NCBI GenBank assembly: GCA_030737835.1
Contig: JAUJYN010000021.1
Location: 1,514,631 to 1,578,630 of the forward strand
Source: Acorus gramineus
Taxonomy: Eukaryota > Streptophyta > Magnoliopsida > Acorales > Acoraceae
DNA: 64,000 nt
Direction of reading: 5' to 3'
In this document: in pieces, positions 32,041 through 43,465 of the stretch
Numbering within the stretch: position 1 is the first letter of the stretch
Layout of the letters: each line of letters opens with the position of its first letter
Made by a program: the position numbers and the translations under genes
Notes under the pieces: generated by a model
Told to the model about the DNA's origin: nothing
Databases searched by the model: none
Seen by the model: only the letters and a program-made list of their open reading frames with translations

Positions 32041-32074
32041 AGGAAATTTTGTCCACAAAATAATACAAAAACAT

Positions 32075-32623
32075 CTAGGAAGGGAAAAGATGCGGATATG
32101 CGCCACGCATGGCGTCCTCGCGCTCCCAAGTGGCTTCGGCACTAGAATGATGCTGCCATCGCACCTTAACTAGCTGGACAGTCTTGGTGCGGAGCCTCTT
32201 CTCGCGTCGGTCCAAGATCTCGATCGACTGCTCCACGAATGACAAGTCCGGCTCGAAGACGAGCGGCTCGAACGGGATAACGTGAGCAGGATCGTGGACG
32301 TAACGCCTCAGCTGTGAGACATGGAAGACGTCATGGGCCTGAGCCAACTGTGGGGGCAGGGCTTTGCGATAGGCCACCTCTCCAATCCGCTCGAGGATGA
32401 GGAACGGCCCAATGAAACGCGGACTCAGCTTGCCCCGCACACCGAAACGGAAGATGCCCTTCGTCGGGGACACCTTCAGGAAAACATGGTCACCAACCTC
32501 GAAGGCGAGCTCACGGCGACGACGATCGGCGTAGCTCTTCTGACGGCTCTGATCAACTCGGATACGCTCACGAATCGTCTTGACCATCTCTGAGGTCTGG
32601 TGGATGATCTCTGGTCCCTCCAA
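32075..32623 (-). pseudogene. A2 integrase C-terminal domain and chromodomain-like tail
   Basis: A 182-residue frame carries KLSPRFIGPFLILERIGEVA, HVSQLRRYVHDPAHVI, DLSFVEQSIEILDRREKRLR and EATWEREDAMRGAYPHLF, and ends at TAG 32075-32077. This part is continuous, unlike in the family A element. It is cut from the core by a CAG to TAG change just upstream (family A has GERQLEGPE here). Confidence 0.88.
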
Positions 32624-33195
32624 CTAGCGCTCTCCGACCTCATCCCAACACAAAGGGGACCTGCAGCTGTAGCCATAGAGCGCTTCATATGGTGCCATCC
32701 GGATACTTGAGTGGTAGCTGTTGTTGTAGGCAAACTCCACCAATGGAAGATGCCTCTCCCAACTGCCCCCAAAGTCGAGGACGCAAGCTCGCAGCATGTC
32801 CTCCTGGGTCTGAATCGTCCTCTCCGACTGGTCGTCCGTCTACGGATGAAACGCTGTACTGAAGTGGAGGTTCGTACCAAGGGCGTGCTGAAGGCTACAC
32901 CAGAACCTCGAAGTAAACCTCATGTCTCTATCAGAAATGATGCTGACAGGAGTGCCATGGAGACGAACAATCTCAGAGACAAACAACTGTGCCAAGGTGT
33001 CCAGGAATCGGTGAGTCAAATGGGGAGGAAATGAGCGGACTTAGTCAGTCGGTCGACGATTACCCAGATGGCATCACGACCCGAACGTGACCTCGGCAAG
33101 CCCGAAACGAAGTCCATGGTGATCTGCTCCCACTTCCACTGAGGAATCTCAATGGACTGCAGCTTCCCCGCAGGACGCTGATGTTCCGACTTCAC
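32624..33195 (-). pseudogene. A2 integrase core, interrupted
   Basis: Collinear with the family A core. Short frames recover the DFVSGLP region (near 33110), the RDARF-equivalent region (near 32925) and the SERTIQT region (near 32820). A CAG to TAG change breaks the string before TDDQSER (near 32842), and there is a frame slip near 33005. The order and length fit a complete core that has decayed in place. Confidence 0.8.
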
Positions 33196-34656
33196 CTACT
33201 GGCATACCAAGCAACGGGCAACGAAACGGCCAATATCCGCCTTCATCCCGTGCCACCAGTAGCCACGACGAAGGCCCCTGTACATCTTCGTGCCACCAGG
33301 ATGCATTGTGTACCTCGAACGATGGGCCTCATCCAAGATCTTCTGCTTCAGCTCTGCGTCGTCAGGAATGCATACTCGACCTCTGAACCGCAGGATTCCG
33401 TCCTCGTGAACCTGGTAGTCCGGACGCTCGCCCCGGGCGACGCCTTCAGAGAGGACTAGAAAGTGAGGATCCTGCCCCTGAGCCGTGCGGATCTTGTCGA
33501 GAAGAACGGGCTGCACCACTAGCCTGGCCAAAAAGCCACCCGCAGGTGTCTCTCGAACGCTGATCCAGCAAGCGGCCTCCTCCAGAAGCCTCCAACGACG
33601 TACAGCCAAGTGGGCGGCCATGCCCAAGGGCTGCCTGCTGAGAGCATCGGCCACGACATTCGCCTTACCCGGATGGTAAGCGATGTCACAATCATAGTCC
33701 TCCAGGAACTCGACCCAACGTCTCTGACGCATGTTGAGCTCCGGCTGGGACTGCAAGTAAGTCAAGCTCTTGTGATCAGTGAAGAGCTCGAACTCCTCGC
33801 CATAGAGGTAGTGCCTCCACATCTTCAGCGCAAAGATGATCGCTGCTAACTCTAAGTCGTGGGTGGGGTAATTCTGCTCATGGGGCTTCAACTGACGCGA
33901 CGCGTAAGCCACAACCTTACCGTACTGCATCAGGACGCAACCCACACCCAGCCGCGATGCATCAGAGTAGACTGCAAATCCACCACTCCCAGATGGAATG
34001 GTAAGAACTGGCGCTGAGGTGAGCCTTCGCTTCAACTCCAGGAAGCTCTCCTCGCAAGCTGGGGACCACTCGAACCGGACATCCTTCCGAGTGAGGCGGG
34101 TCAGAGGAACAACTATCTTTGAGAAACCCTCGACAAACCTCCGATAATAACCCGCTAAACCCAGGAAGCTCCGAATCTCTGTGGGGTTCGATGGTCGACG
34201 CCAATTCGACACGGCGAGCGTCTTGTCCGGGTCCACAGATATGCCCTCGCCAGAAATCACGTGGCCTAGAAAGGCCAAACGCTCCAACCAAAACTCGCAC
34301 TTACTGAACTTGGTGAACAACTGATGTCGGGCCAAAGTCTCCAAGACAGTGCGGAGATGGTCAGCGTGCTCCTCAAGACTCCTCGAGTACACCAGAATAT
34401 CATCGATGAAGACTACTACGAAGGAGTCGAGGAAGGGCCGAAACACCCGGTTCATCAGATCCATGAAGGCTGCCGGCGCATTCGTCAACCCAAATGGCAG
34501 TACTCGGAACTCGTAGTGCCCATAACGGGTACGAAAGGCCGTCTTCGGAATATCTGACTCCCAGATCTTCAGCTGATAGTAGCCCGAACAGAGATCGATC
34601 TTAGAAAAGACACGCGCTCCCTGGAGCTGGTCAAACAGATCGTCAATCCGTGGCAA
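33196..34656 (-). pseudogene. A2 RT (C-terminal part), RNase H and integrase zinc domain
   Basis: A 486-residue frame includes the RT active site [12 protein letters not shown], the connection [17 protein letters not shown], RNase H with VYSDAS and [11 protein letters not shown], and the integrase zinc motif ending CLVCQ. It ends at a TAG where family A has the second Gln of CQQVKSEH. Its upstream end is a frameshift: one base is missing near 34655 compared with family A. Confidence 0.92.
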
Positions 34657-35105
34657 GGGTACTTGTTCTTCACAGTCCGCTTGTTCAGCTGCCTGTAATC
34701 AATACAAAGACGCAGCGAACCGTCCTTCTTCCGAACAAACAAAACAGGGGCTCCCCACGGAGAAACACTCGGACGTGCAAAGCCCTTCTCGAGCAACTCC
34801 TCCAACTGCTCCTTGAGCACCTTCAGCTCTGCTGGGGCCATCTGGTACAGAGCTCTTGAAATCGGCTCGGTCCCCGAAATTAGATTAATCTCAAACTCGA
34901 TCGCGCGATCCGGCGGTAATCCCGGAAGATCATCGGGGAAAACCTCTGGATATTCCGCCACGATCAGAGTCTGACTGATATCTGCCTGCAGTGGTGCGTC
35001 CTCCTCAGCAATATACGCCAGAAAGCCCTCACATCCTCCCTGAAGGAGTCTCCACGCCTGGATAGATGACACGAACCCCAAAGGGGCTATGTCACGATCG
35101 CCCAC
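34569..35105 (-). pseudogene. A2 PR-RT linker and RT N-terminal part
   Basis: This frame carries the linker ([15 protein letters not shown] sequence), then [20 protein letters not shown] and [17 protein letters not shown]. It runs out of frame after KYP because of the one-base deletion and overlaps the next frame. Upstream, a TAG at 35109 separates it from the protease. Confidence 0.88.
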
Positions 35106-35108
35106 AAA

Positions 35109-35561
35109 CTAGAAAGATCTCCTACCCGGAAGGTGGAAAGACACCGACTTCGCAAAACAGTCGATGCTGGCGTGACTAGCTGAGAGCCAATCCATTCCCA
35201 GGATGGCATCGAAGTCCGTCATGGCGAGCTCTACCAACTCTATTGGAAACTCATGCTCCGCAATCACCACGGTACACCCTCGGTAAACAGAACGGAGGAG
35301 AATACGGTCTCCGATGGGCAATGATATCTCCAGCATAACATCAAGAGGGGCGGATGCCACGCCCATCCGTCTCGCAAAAACGGGAGATACGAACGAGTGC
35401 GTGGCTCCGGAATCAAATAACACATATGCAGGGAGCTGGGAGATCAAAACAATACCTCGGACCATGCTACCCGAAGCCTGCGCCTCCTCGGCTGAAAGTG
35501 CTGCAACTCGACCCTGAACAAACTGCGGCTGAGGAGCAGGGGCACGCCTCGCAGGCTGCAC
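35109..35561 (-). pseudogene. A2 aspartic protease
   Basis: The frame contains [19 protein letters not shown], with the catalytic DSG intact, and the second protease half ending [20 protein letters not shown]. It stops at TAG 35109-35111, where family A has Gln (CAG). Upstream, CGA to TGA near 35585 interrupts the Gln-rich segment, which is much shorter than in family A. Confidence 0.88.
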
Positions 35562-35669
35562 TGGCTGCCTCCTCTGGTCAACTCAGCCACCCTGTGGCTG
35601 CTGCTGCTACTGTAGCTGCTGCTGCTGCGGGTGCAGCAAACGGGGTCGGCCAGCATCAGGGCAATTATA

Positions 35670-36059
35670 TCAAATATGCCCGACGCGTTGACAATGGTAA
35701 CAGCGCCGCCTCTCCGGTTGCCTGGCCTGGACTGGTACTGCTGCAATGGGTGCTGGACCTCGCGCTGGCACCACATCGATTGGAGTAGCGGCGGCCGCTG
35801 ACTGATCAAAGCGGGGCCGCTTCTTCTTGCGATGTCCCTGGTCCTGGCTCCTGGGGGGTCTCTGGTCTGCAGAAGGGGTTGGAACCCCCAAAGGGACCCC
35901 AAGGTCTCGCTCGACTGTCTTCGCACGAGACACCAAGTCCGAGTACCTCGTGAACGCCTGAGAAGTGACATGCACCCGGATGGTGCTAATGAGACCCATC
36001 TCGAAACGACGGCATCGCGTCTCCTCATCTCTCGAAACGACGGCATCGCGTCTCCTCAT
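35670..36059 (-). pseudogene. A2 gag C-terminal part with zinc knuckle start
   Basis: The frame carries [15 protein letters not shown], a basic stretch (RKKKRPRFDQ) and the first half of the zinc knuckle, [10 protein letters not shown], then stops. It overlaps the upstream gag frame because of the 31-bp tandem duplication at about 35999-36060. Confidence 0.85.
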
Positions 36060-36843
36060 CCATCACCAAGGCGGGGGCGATCCAGGAAAGCCTCGTGAAG
36101 CATGTGGAGTAGTCAGCGACTGACATGGAGCCCTGCGTCAGCTGGTCGAACTCTCGCATCACGATCTGGCGTGTCAAAAACGGGAAGTACTCCAGAAAGT
36201 ACCTCCAGAACCCAGCCCATAGTAGTCGCTCCACTCCCTCGGGGATGTCCACCGATCGGGTAGCCCACCAGTCGGCGGCGCTACCCTTCAACATGAAGGT
36301 GGCCAGGGAGACACGCTGGCGGTCGGTGTAGTGCATGGTCGAGAAGATCTTATCTACCTCCATCAACCAACGCTCAGGGGCAAGGGGGTCCGCCGTCTGG
36401 CCATGGAACTCGGGAGGGTGGAGCTTCAGAAAGGCAGTGAGGCCGCTCTGATGCACTCGTGCTGCAGCCTCTAGCTCCACCTCCCTCTCCAGGGGATCCT
36501 GAACTCCCACCACCGGAATCACCACTGGGACAGGGGGTACGTCGGGCACCACTGGTGGATCTGCCACCAAGGGGACCTGTGGAACTGCCTCGCGGGCCGC
36601 CCGCAGCTCCTGGATCTCTCGTGCCTGATCAGCTAACGCCCTAGTCTGGGCCTCTAGTGCCCTAGTCTGAGTCTCCACCAGATCTGTGATACGAGCGTAA
36701 GCACGCTCCCATGCAGGAGGCTCCTGCGCCGGTCCTGGCCCCATAGCCGAGGACTCTCCAGTAGACTCCTCGCCTCTGGTAGGTCCGAGAACCTCCAAGG
36801 GCCGAGGGGGACCACGTCCACGCATTCCTCTGCGAGGAGGCAT
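36025..36843 (-). pseudogene. A2 gag, N-terminal and capsid-like part
   Basis: It starts MPPRR at 36843, the same start as family A, about 100 bp inside the PBS. A predicted helical segment with an extra QTRALEAQTRAL repeat and the conserved [20 protein letters not shown] block follow. It runs to the 31-bp duplication, which shifts the frame. Gag would form the particle. Confidence 0.9.
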
Positions 36844-36938
36844 ATCAGCAACCTAAGAAAACAGACACTAGGATCAGAATACTCATATAGAAATCCTAGG
36901 ACTCATCTCTAAGAAAACAATTGGCTCTGACAGGACCA

Positions 36939-36951
36939 GGCTCTGATACCA
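36939..36951 (-). promoter_or_regulatory. Primer-binding site, initiator tRNA-Met (A2)
   Basis: The element strand reads TGGTATCAGAGCC, five bases from the LTR end, identical to family A. Confidence 0.92.
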
Positions 36952-36956
36952 ACTTT

Positions 36957-39900
36957 TGTCACGCCCCAGGGCAGTCGTCCCTGATACGTGGCAAATATAT
37001 AATACCAGCAGTCTATACAGGAGACCAATAAAATACTCTAAACAACATCAAAAATGACAACACAGACAATAATGTAGCTGACATAATATATACAAATAGC
37101 GGAAGCTTAAACGACTGAGTCTGTAATTCAAAGACATATTACAGACCCGAATATATAATCAACTGTCCTGTGAGAGCCAATATACACAATGACATCCAAA
37201 TACAAGTGTGTGCCCAAGCACGGATAACAATACATACAATCAAGAAGGGGATGCTGATGGCCTCTCACTCGCAGAACCCAAAACGTGACGTTGCTCCACT
37301 ACTGCTGTGGTGCCTCGGGGAGCTCCTCCTTCAGATCCGACTCAGATACAACTGGAGAAAAAGAATATGCGAGGGGTGAGCCACACGTTCAGTGAATGGC
37401 ACAATCCACGCATCACAATTCATATTAACCTTAAATAATTTATAGTCCCAAAAATAGGGAGCAACTACACATTCTAGTGGGTGACATGGGCCTCTTGGGG
37501 CATACTAGACCGCTCTCCACCCCTGGTCCACCCGGTAGCCTCTCCCACACTCCGTAGCCTCTACCTGGTATACTCCCACTATCAGTACTGTCCGACGCAT
37601 TGGAGGTACCTACGGACGGGAGTCCTCTATCAGGGCGGCTGTCTAACGCCGGGGAGTCCCTACATCGGATCCAACCAAAAGGAGAAGACAGCCTACTCAC
37701 GCGGATACGATCCTCTTGGATCCGTCGACAGCGATTTGTAACACTAATAATGTTATGAATTCTCAAGAATTCCTCCAGGGCGCAGAACTAAGATGCGGGG
37801 AAACATATATTATAACAACAACGTTATATTATTCTCTAAGGCATGCTTGTAACCATATGCTCTCATTTTGATTTAATTAGATTAAACTAGACGGGAACAT
37901 ACATAGTTCGGGGCTTTCCAATCAAGTGAAATGGTGTCTAGGCATGCATAGGCCTCTGTACATGATATATGGGTGCATATCCCTAGCATACAAAGTCTAA
38001 TGCGGCATGGTTACATCATATTAATCATGCATTGCATAGTTTTACATTTATTACAAGTTAATACACAATTCTGGTGCCCCAGGGGAGGGCAATGCACGCC
38101 TACGTGCATCGAACGCCTCCCTACTGGGTTGGATTGTCCCACTCACCGAAACCCGGGTCGTTGCGTGACCGTCCGTCAAGATCTGCAAGACATGGGCATT
38201 CAATATGGTGAGTAAACTACACAATTACATAAGAAATTTACTAGAAATACCCAAAACTCGGACAAGCATGCATACGGACCCTCGGGCATGCGAGCACGCG
38301 CGTACGCACACGAGTCCGAGTGCCTCGACACCCTCCCGAACCTTCGGGCAGCCATACGCATGGCCCCCTGCACGCGCACGAATGCACGCGCCCCTGCGTC
38401 CCTGGCGCAATGCGTGCCTCTGCCCGCGCGCCCAGACACGCTGCTGCGCCTGCGCGAGCGCCCGCGCGCACCGCGCGTCAAGCCCAGTGCATACCCGTGC
38501 GCACTGTGCACCGGTGTAGCACCCCGCGCGCACGCCCGCGCGTCGAGCGCATCCCTAGAGGGGGGGGATTGGAATCGAACACTCACCATACCCGGGACCT
38601 CGCGCATCCCATCCAACGAGATCTGCAGGGTAAGGGCATCAAATTTGGTGAGTAACATCACAATTAACACTTAAAAATCATTAGAAATACCAAAGACTTA
38701 GACACGCACGCATACGGGCTCGCAGGCATGCGAGCACGCGCGTACGCACGCATGCCCGGGTGCCCCAACACCTACTCGAGACCCTGGGCAGCCCCACGCA
38801 TGCCCCAGCACGCGCACGCACGCGCACTGGCCCCCAGCCCCGTGCCCAGACGCACGCCCAGGCGCACTGCCCCACGCGCGCCCACGCGCATTCCCCGCGC
38901 TCGCCCCCGCTCGCGCCAGCGCCCACGCGCACCCGCGCGCCCACTCCCACGCGCACCCGCGCGCTCGCTCGCACGCGCCTGCCCCTGCCAGCACCCTTCT
39001 GCGAACGCGCCTGCGCGCGCACGCGCGCAGACAACCCCAAACGCGCGCCCAGCCAACCCTTACCCCTTTTTAACCCTCCCCAACCCCTCACACACACTCT
39101 AACTCATCTACCTAGCATGCATGACCTCCCCAACCATCCCAATAACCCTAAAAATCAAAAAGAAGGGGAAGAGGACTTACCAAAAGAGGGAAACTGAATG
39201 GGGGAGATGCGGGGCTCTCGACGCGCCTAAGGCCACCTCAACCACCACCACAACCTCTTCAGCCTCCTCAGCCTCCTTCTTGGCTGAAAATCAAGGGGGG
39301 AGAACAAGATATGAGAGGGTGCTTGAGATAGGAGAAGATCAACAACAACACCTACATAAACCTAGACTTGCACTTGCACCTTTTCCTTCTCTTCTCTTTG
39401 AGAAATTTATGCAAACACATGGGGGGCTTTGAAAGTGAGGAAGAGAGACCAAGAATCCCACATTGGGAGTGGGAGGGAGAGAGAGAGAGATATTTTGCCC
39501 AAATAATATCTAAAAGAGGGATAGAAATTACCAATTTATCCTTGATTAGAAATTCTGAGCATGCTTCACTAGAACCGCGCGTCCAGCCCTGGGTGCACCC
39601 GCGCGCACTGCGCCCCAGCGCAGTGCCCAGCGCACACACCTGCACGCACTGCGCCCCAACACAGTGCCCCGGATGCCCGCCTGCTCGCCTTGTGTACTGC
39701 GCCCCCAGCGTAGTACCCGCACACCGCCTACTCGCCCCACCGCGCACACCGCACGCAACGCGCCCCTACGCATCGCTCCGCGCGCACGCCGCGCACTGCG
39801 CCCAGCACGCCCGACCGCACGCGCCCAGCGTGCCCGGCAGCACGCGCCCAGCGCGCTGGACCTCAGCTCGCCTGCCTGCGCCTGCCAGCCAGCGCCTGCC

Positions 39901-40805
39901 TGCCTAACCCTAACCCCTTCAACCGCCCCCAACCGCCCCCTCCAACCACCCAACAGCCATGAACACTCAAAAACACCTCCTAAACATGCATCTAACAAGA
40001 AAAGGAAGGAAAGAAGACTCACCGAAGGAGAGGAAAGGAAGGGGAGGTGATCGGGTGCTCTTCGCGCACCGAAACACCACCTCCAAGGCCACCACCACCA
40101 AGACCTCTTCTTAGCCAAAGAGGGGCTGAAAACTGAGGAGAAAAGGGGCCATGAGAGGGGGTCACACAAGAGGGAACTCGAATCCGAGACCATGCAAAGG
40201 TAGATCGGGTCCATACCTTTCTTTTCTCCTTCTAGGGTTTCTTGATTCAACCCCTTCTACTAGGTCAAAAGGGGGATTAAAGAGAGGGAGAGAGAGAGCT
40301 TGAGAGAGTTGGAAGGGATGATGAATAGTGGGGAAGCTTTATTTGGTCGTGGGATTTATTTATGCTCACACACACACCACACACTCTCACACCCACTTAA
40401 CTTAGGGCTAATTAATTATGTTTAGGCTAGGTTTAGGTGCACTTAGGTGAGATTTGACCCTAGTCAACCCAACCACACTAAAATCCAAAAGAGTTAACCA
40501 AGTCATGGGCCCACATTGACCAAGTCAAGTCTCCCAATGACTTCTCGCTCGGTCAAAACTCGGATACGCTTCGGAACTGTAAAATTCTAAAACGTTACCG
40601 GTATTCGATGAAATTTTTGTGAGTGGCTTGAAATGGCACCAAGACACATAATACGCAGTTAGATTTTCAATCGGAGCCCTCTAACTCAGGGTGATAGCTA
40701 AAAGTCTGAAATTTTAGCGATTCCGATCAAAAAATGAAAAAGCTGAAAAACTGCCAGAATGTTCCAATGGTTACCAGAAGGCTAAAAAGTGACACATATA
40801 TAACA
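36957..40805 (-). repeat. 5' LTR of the A2 element, mosaic with a B segment
   Basis: It has proper ends on the element strand (TGTTATATATG at 40805 and CGTGACA at 36957). From 36957 to about 38542 and from about 39575 to 40805 it is A-type. The middle is B-type. The 3' LTR of the same element lacks the B part, so the LTRs differ in structure although their shared parts are similar. Confidence 0.88.
38543..39574 (-). repeat. B-type LTR segment inside the A2 5' LTR
   Basis: It starts within the GC-rich tract at 'gagcgcatccc', includes B-type block b (near 38600-38625), B-type GC-rich sequence, the Ser/Pro-coding splice-flanked block and the 5' B region, down to 'atgcttcactagaac'. Neither edge has a TG/CA terminus or a visible target duplication, so recombination or gene conversion is more likely than insertion. 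Confidence 0.75.
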
Positions 40806-43465
40806 GGAGTGTACCAGGTAGAGGCTACCCGGGAGAGGGTTAACGAATGATATTGCGAGCGTGGAATCGTTCTCCCCTTCGTTGGATCCGATGTAGGAAC
40901 TCCCCGGCTATTATAGCTATCCTGACAGAGGGCTCCCAGCGCGGGTCTGGGTGCCAGTGCGGGGCATGCGTCTGGGCGCTGGTCTGGGTGCCAGTGCGTG
41001 CGTGCGCGTGCCTGCGCGTGCTGGGGCATGCGTGGGGCTGCCCAGGGTCTCAGGTAGGTGCTGGGGCACCCGGGCATGCGTGCGTACGCGCGTGCTCGCA
41101 TGCGTGCGAGCCCGTATGCATGCATGTCTAAGTCTTTGGTATTTTTAGTCATTTCTAAGTGTTATATTATTATGTTACTCACCAAATTTGATGCCCCTAC
41201 CTTGCAGATCTCGTCAGAAGGGATGCGCGAGGTCCCGGGCCATATGGTGAGTGGTTCGATTCCAATCCCCCCCCCCTCGGGATGCGCTCGACGCGCGTAG
41301 TCGCGCGTCGCGCATCGATGGGCCCCCTAAGCCATACTACTTGTGTAGATAAGTAGTATGGCCATGCTTAAGCTATAATATGTAGATATCTTTCATGCTA
41401 GGCTCATATACATGTATTGTATTCATGTATGAATGATTGTGTTGCATGCGCCCCTCTAGTATGGTCATGTATGTTGTAAATGTGTATGGATGTATAGAAT
41501 ATGGCATGTCTTAGGTAGTATGGTAATACTACTCCCACCATATTAATTGGAATATCGAATATGATTAAGTCTGGGTTAATAACGGGCACCTGCCTAATAT
41601 TCCCTTGCGATAAGACTCGAGGGCGTGGTGTAGTTGTTGCGCCCATGCTAATGGGGCAAGGCTATGACCAGCTTCATGAGATGATGATCTCTCTCGCCCT
41701 CTCCCTCTGAACGAACTGAGTAAGTAGATGCGATTTCTTACTCAACTCAGGTTCGTTTGGAATATTAGCATGCACCTGTTAGTGCGCGAGATCGCGCTTG
41801 ACCCCTTTCTTTTAAGTTGGCGATATCCAACGCATGTTAGTGTATATTTTGTATGTTTATGTGATTAATGACCGTGTATGCATGTTGTATGATTTATTAT
41901 GATATGAATCCATGTTAGGGAGTGTCCCTATAATTATTAGATGATTGTGCATATGGTTCATGCACATAGCTAGATATAAAATTCTCCCGGATATATTTAT
42001 ATGCGCATGTTAAAAAAAAACTGATAGACCTGGCTGGAATAGGCGTGGGTATGAACCGCTGTCGGGTTGTACCTTATTAGTTAGAGCGCTAACGATGAAA
42101 TAGCCCATGCATCCGAGCGATGCCCTCGTTTGGAATTCAGGAGGATTCATTATCTTAACGGTTTGTTAAGCTGGTAGTTGGGGCGTGTCACCCCTTTGTG
42201 TCTAAGCGATGCAATCGCGTGTGAGTACAATAGTGTTCGCTATCATCGATATGTGATTATCGAGTGTAGTGTTTTTCCATTGGGTTCGCTTTGCGAATAT
42301 GGAATGTTTACTCCCAATGTCGTCTGTGTTGAAGAGGCCCGAGTTGTAGCTATCCTGACAGACGGCTCCCATCCGTAGGTACCACCGATGCGTTCGGGAG
42401 CGTACTGATCGTGGGAGTATACCAGGTAGAGGCTACCCGGGAGAGGGTTAACGAATGATATTGTGAGCGTGGGATCGTTCTCCCCTTCGTTGGATCCGAT
42501 GTAGGAACTCCCCGGCGATTACAGCTGTCCTGACAGAGGGCTCCCATCCGTAGGTACCACCGATGCATTCAGAAGCGTACTGATCGTGGGAGTATACCAG
42601 GTAGAGGCTACGCGGGGGAAAGGGCTATCAGTAGACCAAGGGTACAGAGCAGTCTAAGTCTCTTCCAAAAGTCCTATGTCACCTCTAAGGGGTGAGGGTG
42701 AGGATGAGGTGAAGACACATCGCCGCGTGACCCATTCGTTGTTCGTCCGTTCCCATAGTTGTTGGGTCCGGTCTCGTGTTGATGTTCAAAGACATCGTTG
42801 GGTAGTTACCTTGATGGAGATGATCCAGTAGTGTTGTGTAGACCAGTAATCCCAGGTCTCCTCGACCAACGGTATGGTCTCTCCCCAAAAGTCCCAAGAG
42901 TCTCCCTTCGGGAGTGAGTGAGGGTGAGGTTGGTTGCGCTGCCGCGTGACCCTGTTATCCATGGGTTTCCACCCATGTTTTCCTTGAAAGAAAAGTGCTT
43001 ATGTATTGAACTATTGTATGGTGATTGGTTTCCAGCCACTCACTGAGCTTGTAGCTCACCCCTCGCATACTGTTTCTTTTCAGGGGCAGTGTTGGGCGTG
43101 GAGTTGGAGTTTTCCTGTGGCGTGGTCTTATGGGCGTGGAGCGTTCTTCCGGCGGGTGGCGAGTGCGAGGCTGTCAGTAGTCCTAGAGTCATGTATGTAT
43201 TGTAAATAGTGCATGTGGCACAGGTTGTAATTTCTTTGGTCTAGACTTGGCTTTCACAGGACAGTGATTGTGTATTCGAGTCTGTAATAATGTTTTTGAT
43301 TTACAGACATTGTTTATATATTATGCTTCCGCTTTTTAGCCAGTTATCATTATCTTTGTTTTGCCACCTTGTGTGTTGTTGTTGGAGTTCTTATTGACCT
43401 CAGGTATTGATAGCTGATATTTCATTATTGCCACGTCTAGGGGACGGCCGCCCTGGGGCGTGACA
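40806..43465 (+). mobile_element. Family B2 LTR, 5' truncated and scrambled
   Basis: 40806-40938 matches a distal part of the same LTR type (compare 42410-42545). It is fused at 40939 to GC-rich sequence that normally lies upstream. The rest is collinear through block b (near 41209-41247), the B2-specific middle (about 41340-42180), the 175-bp repeats, the (GGGTGA)-rich block and the CGTGACA end at 43465. It directly abuts a minus-strand B2 LTR. Confidence 0.85.

Larger units (their letters stand above)
29577..40805 (-). mobile_element. Ty3/gypsy chromovirus, family A2, decayed full-length element
   Basis: On the minus strand: 5' LTR (40805 to 36957, mosaic), PBS, gag, PR, RT, RNase H, INT, chromodomain tail, PPT and 3' LTR (32027 to 29577, outer end lost). 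Proteins are close to those of the family A element, but the copy has a 31-bp duplication, a one-base deletion and at least five nonsense mutations, so it is older or decays faster. The two LTRs overlap from about 29577 (matching about 37114) and look very similar, with scattered differences. Confidence 0.92.
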
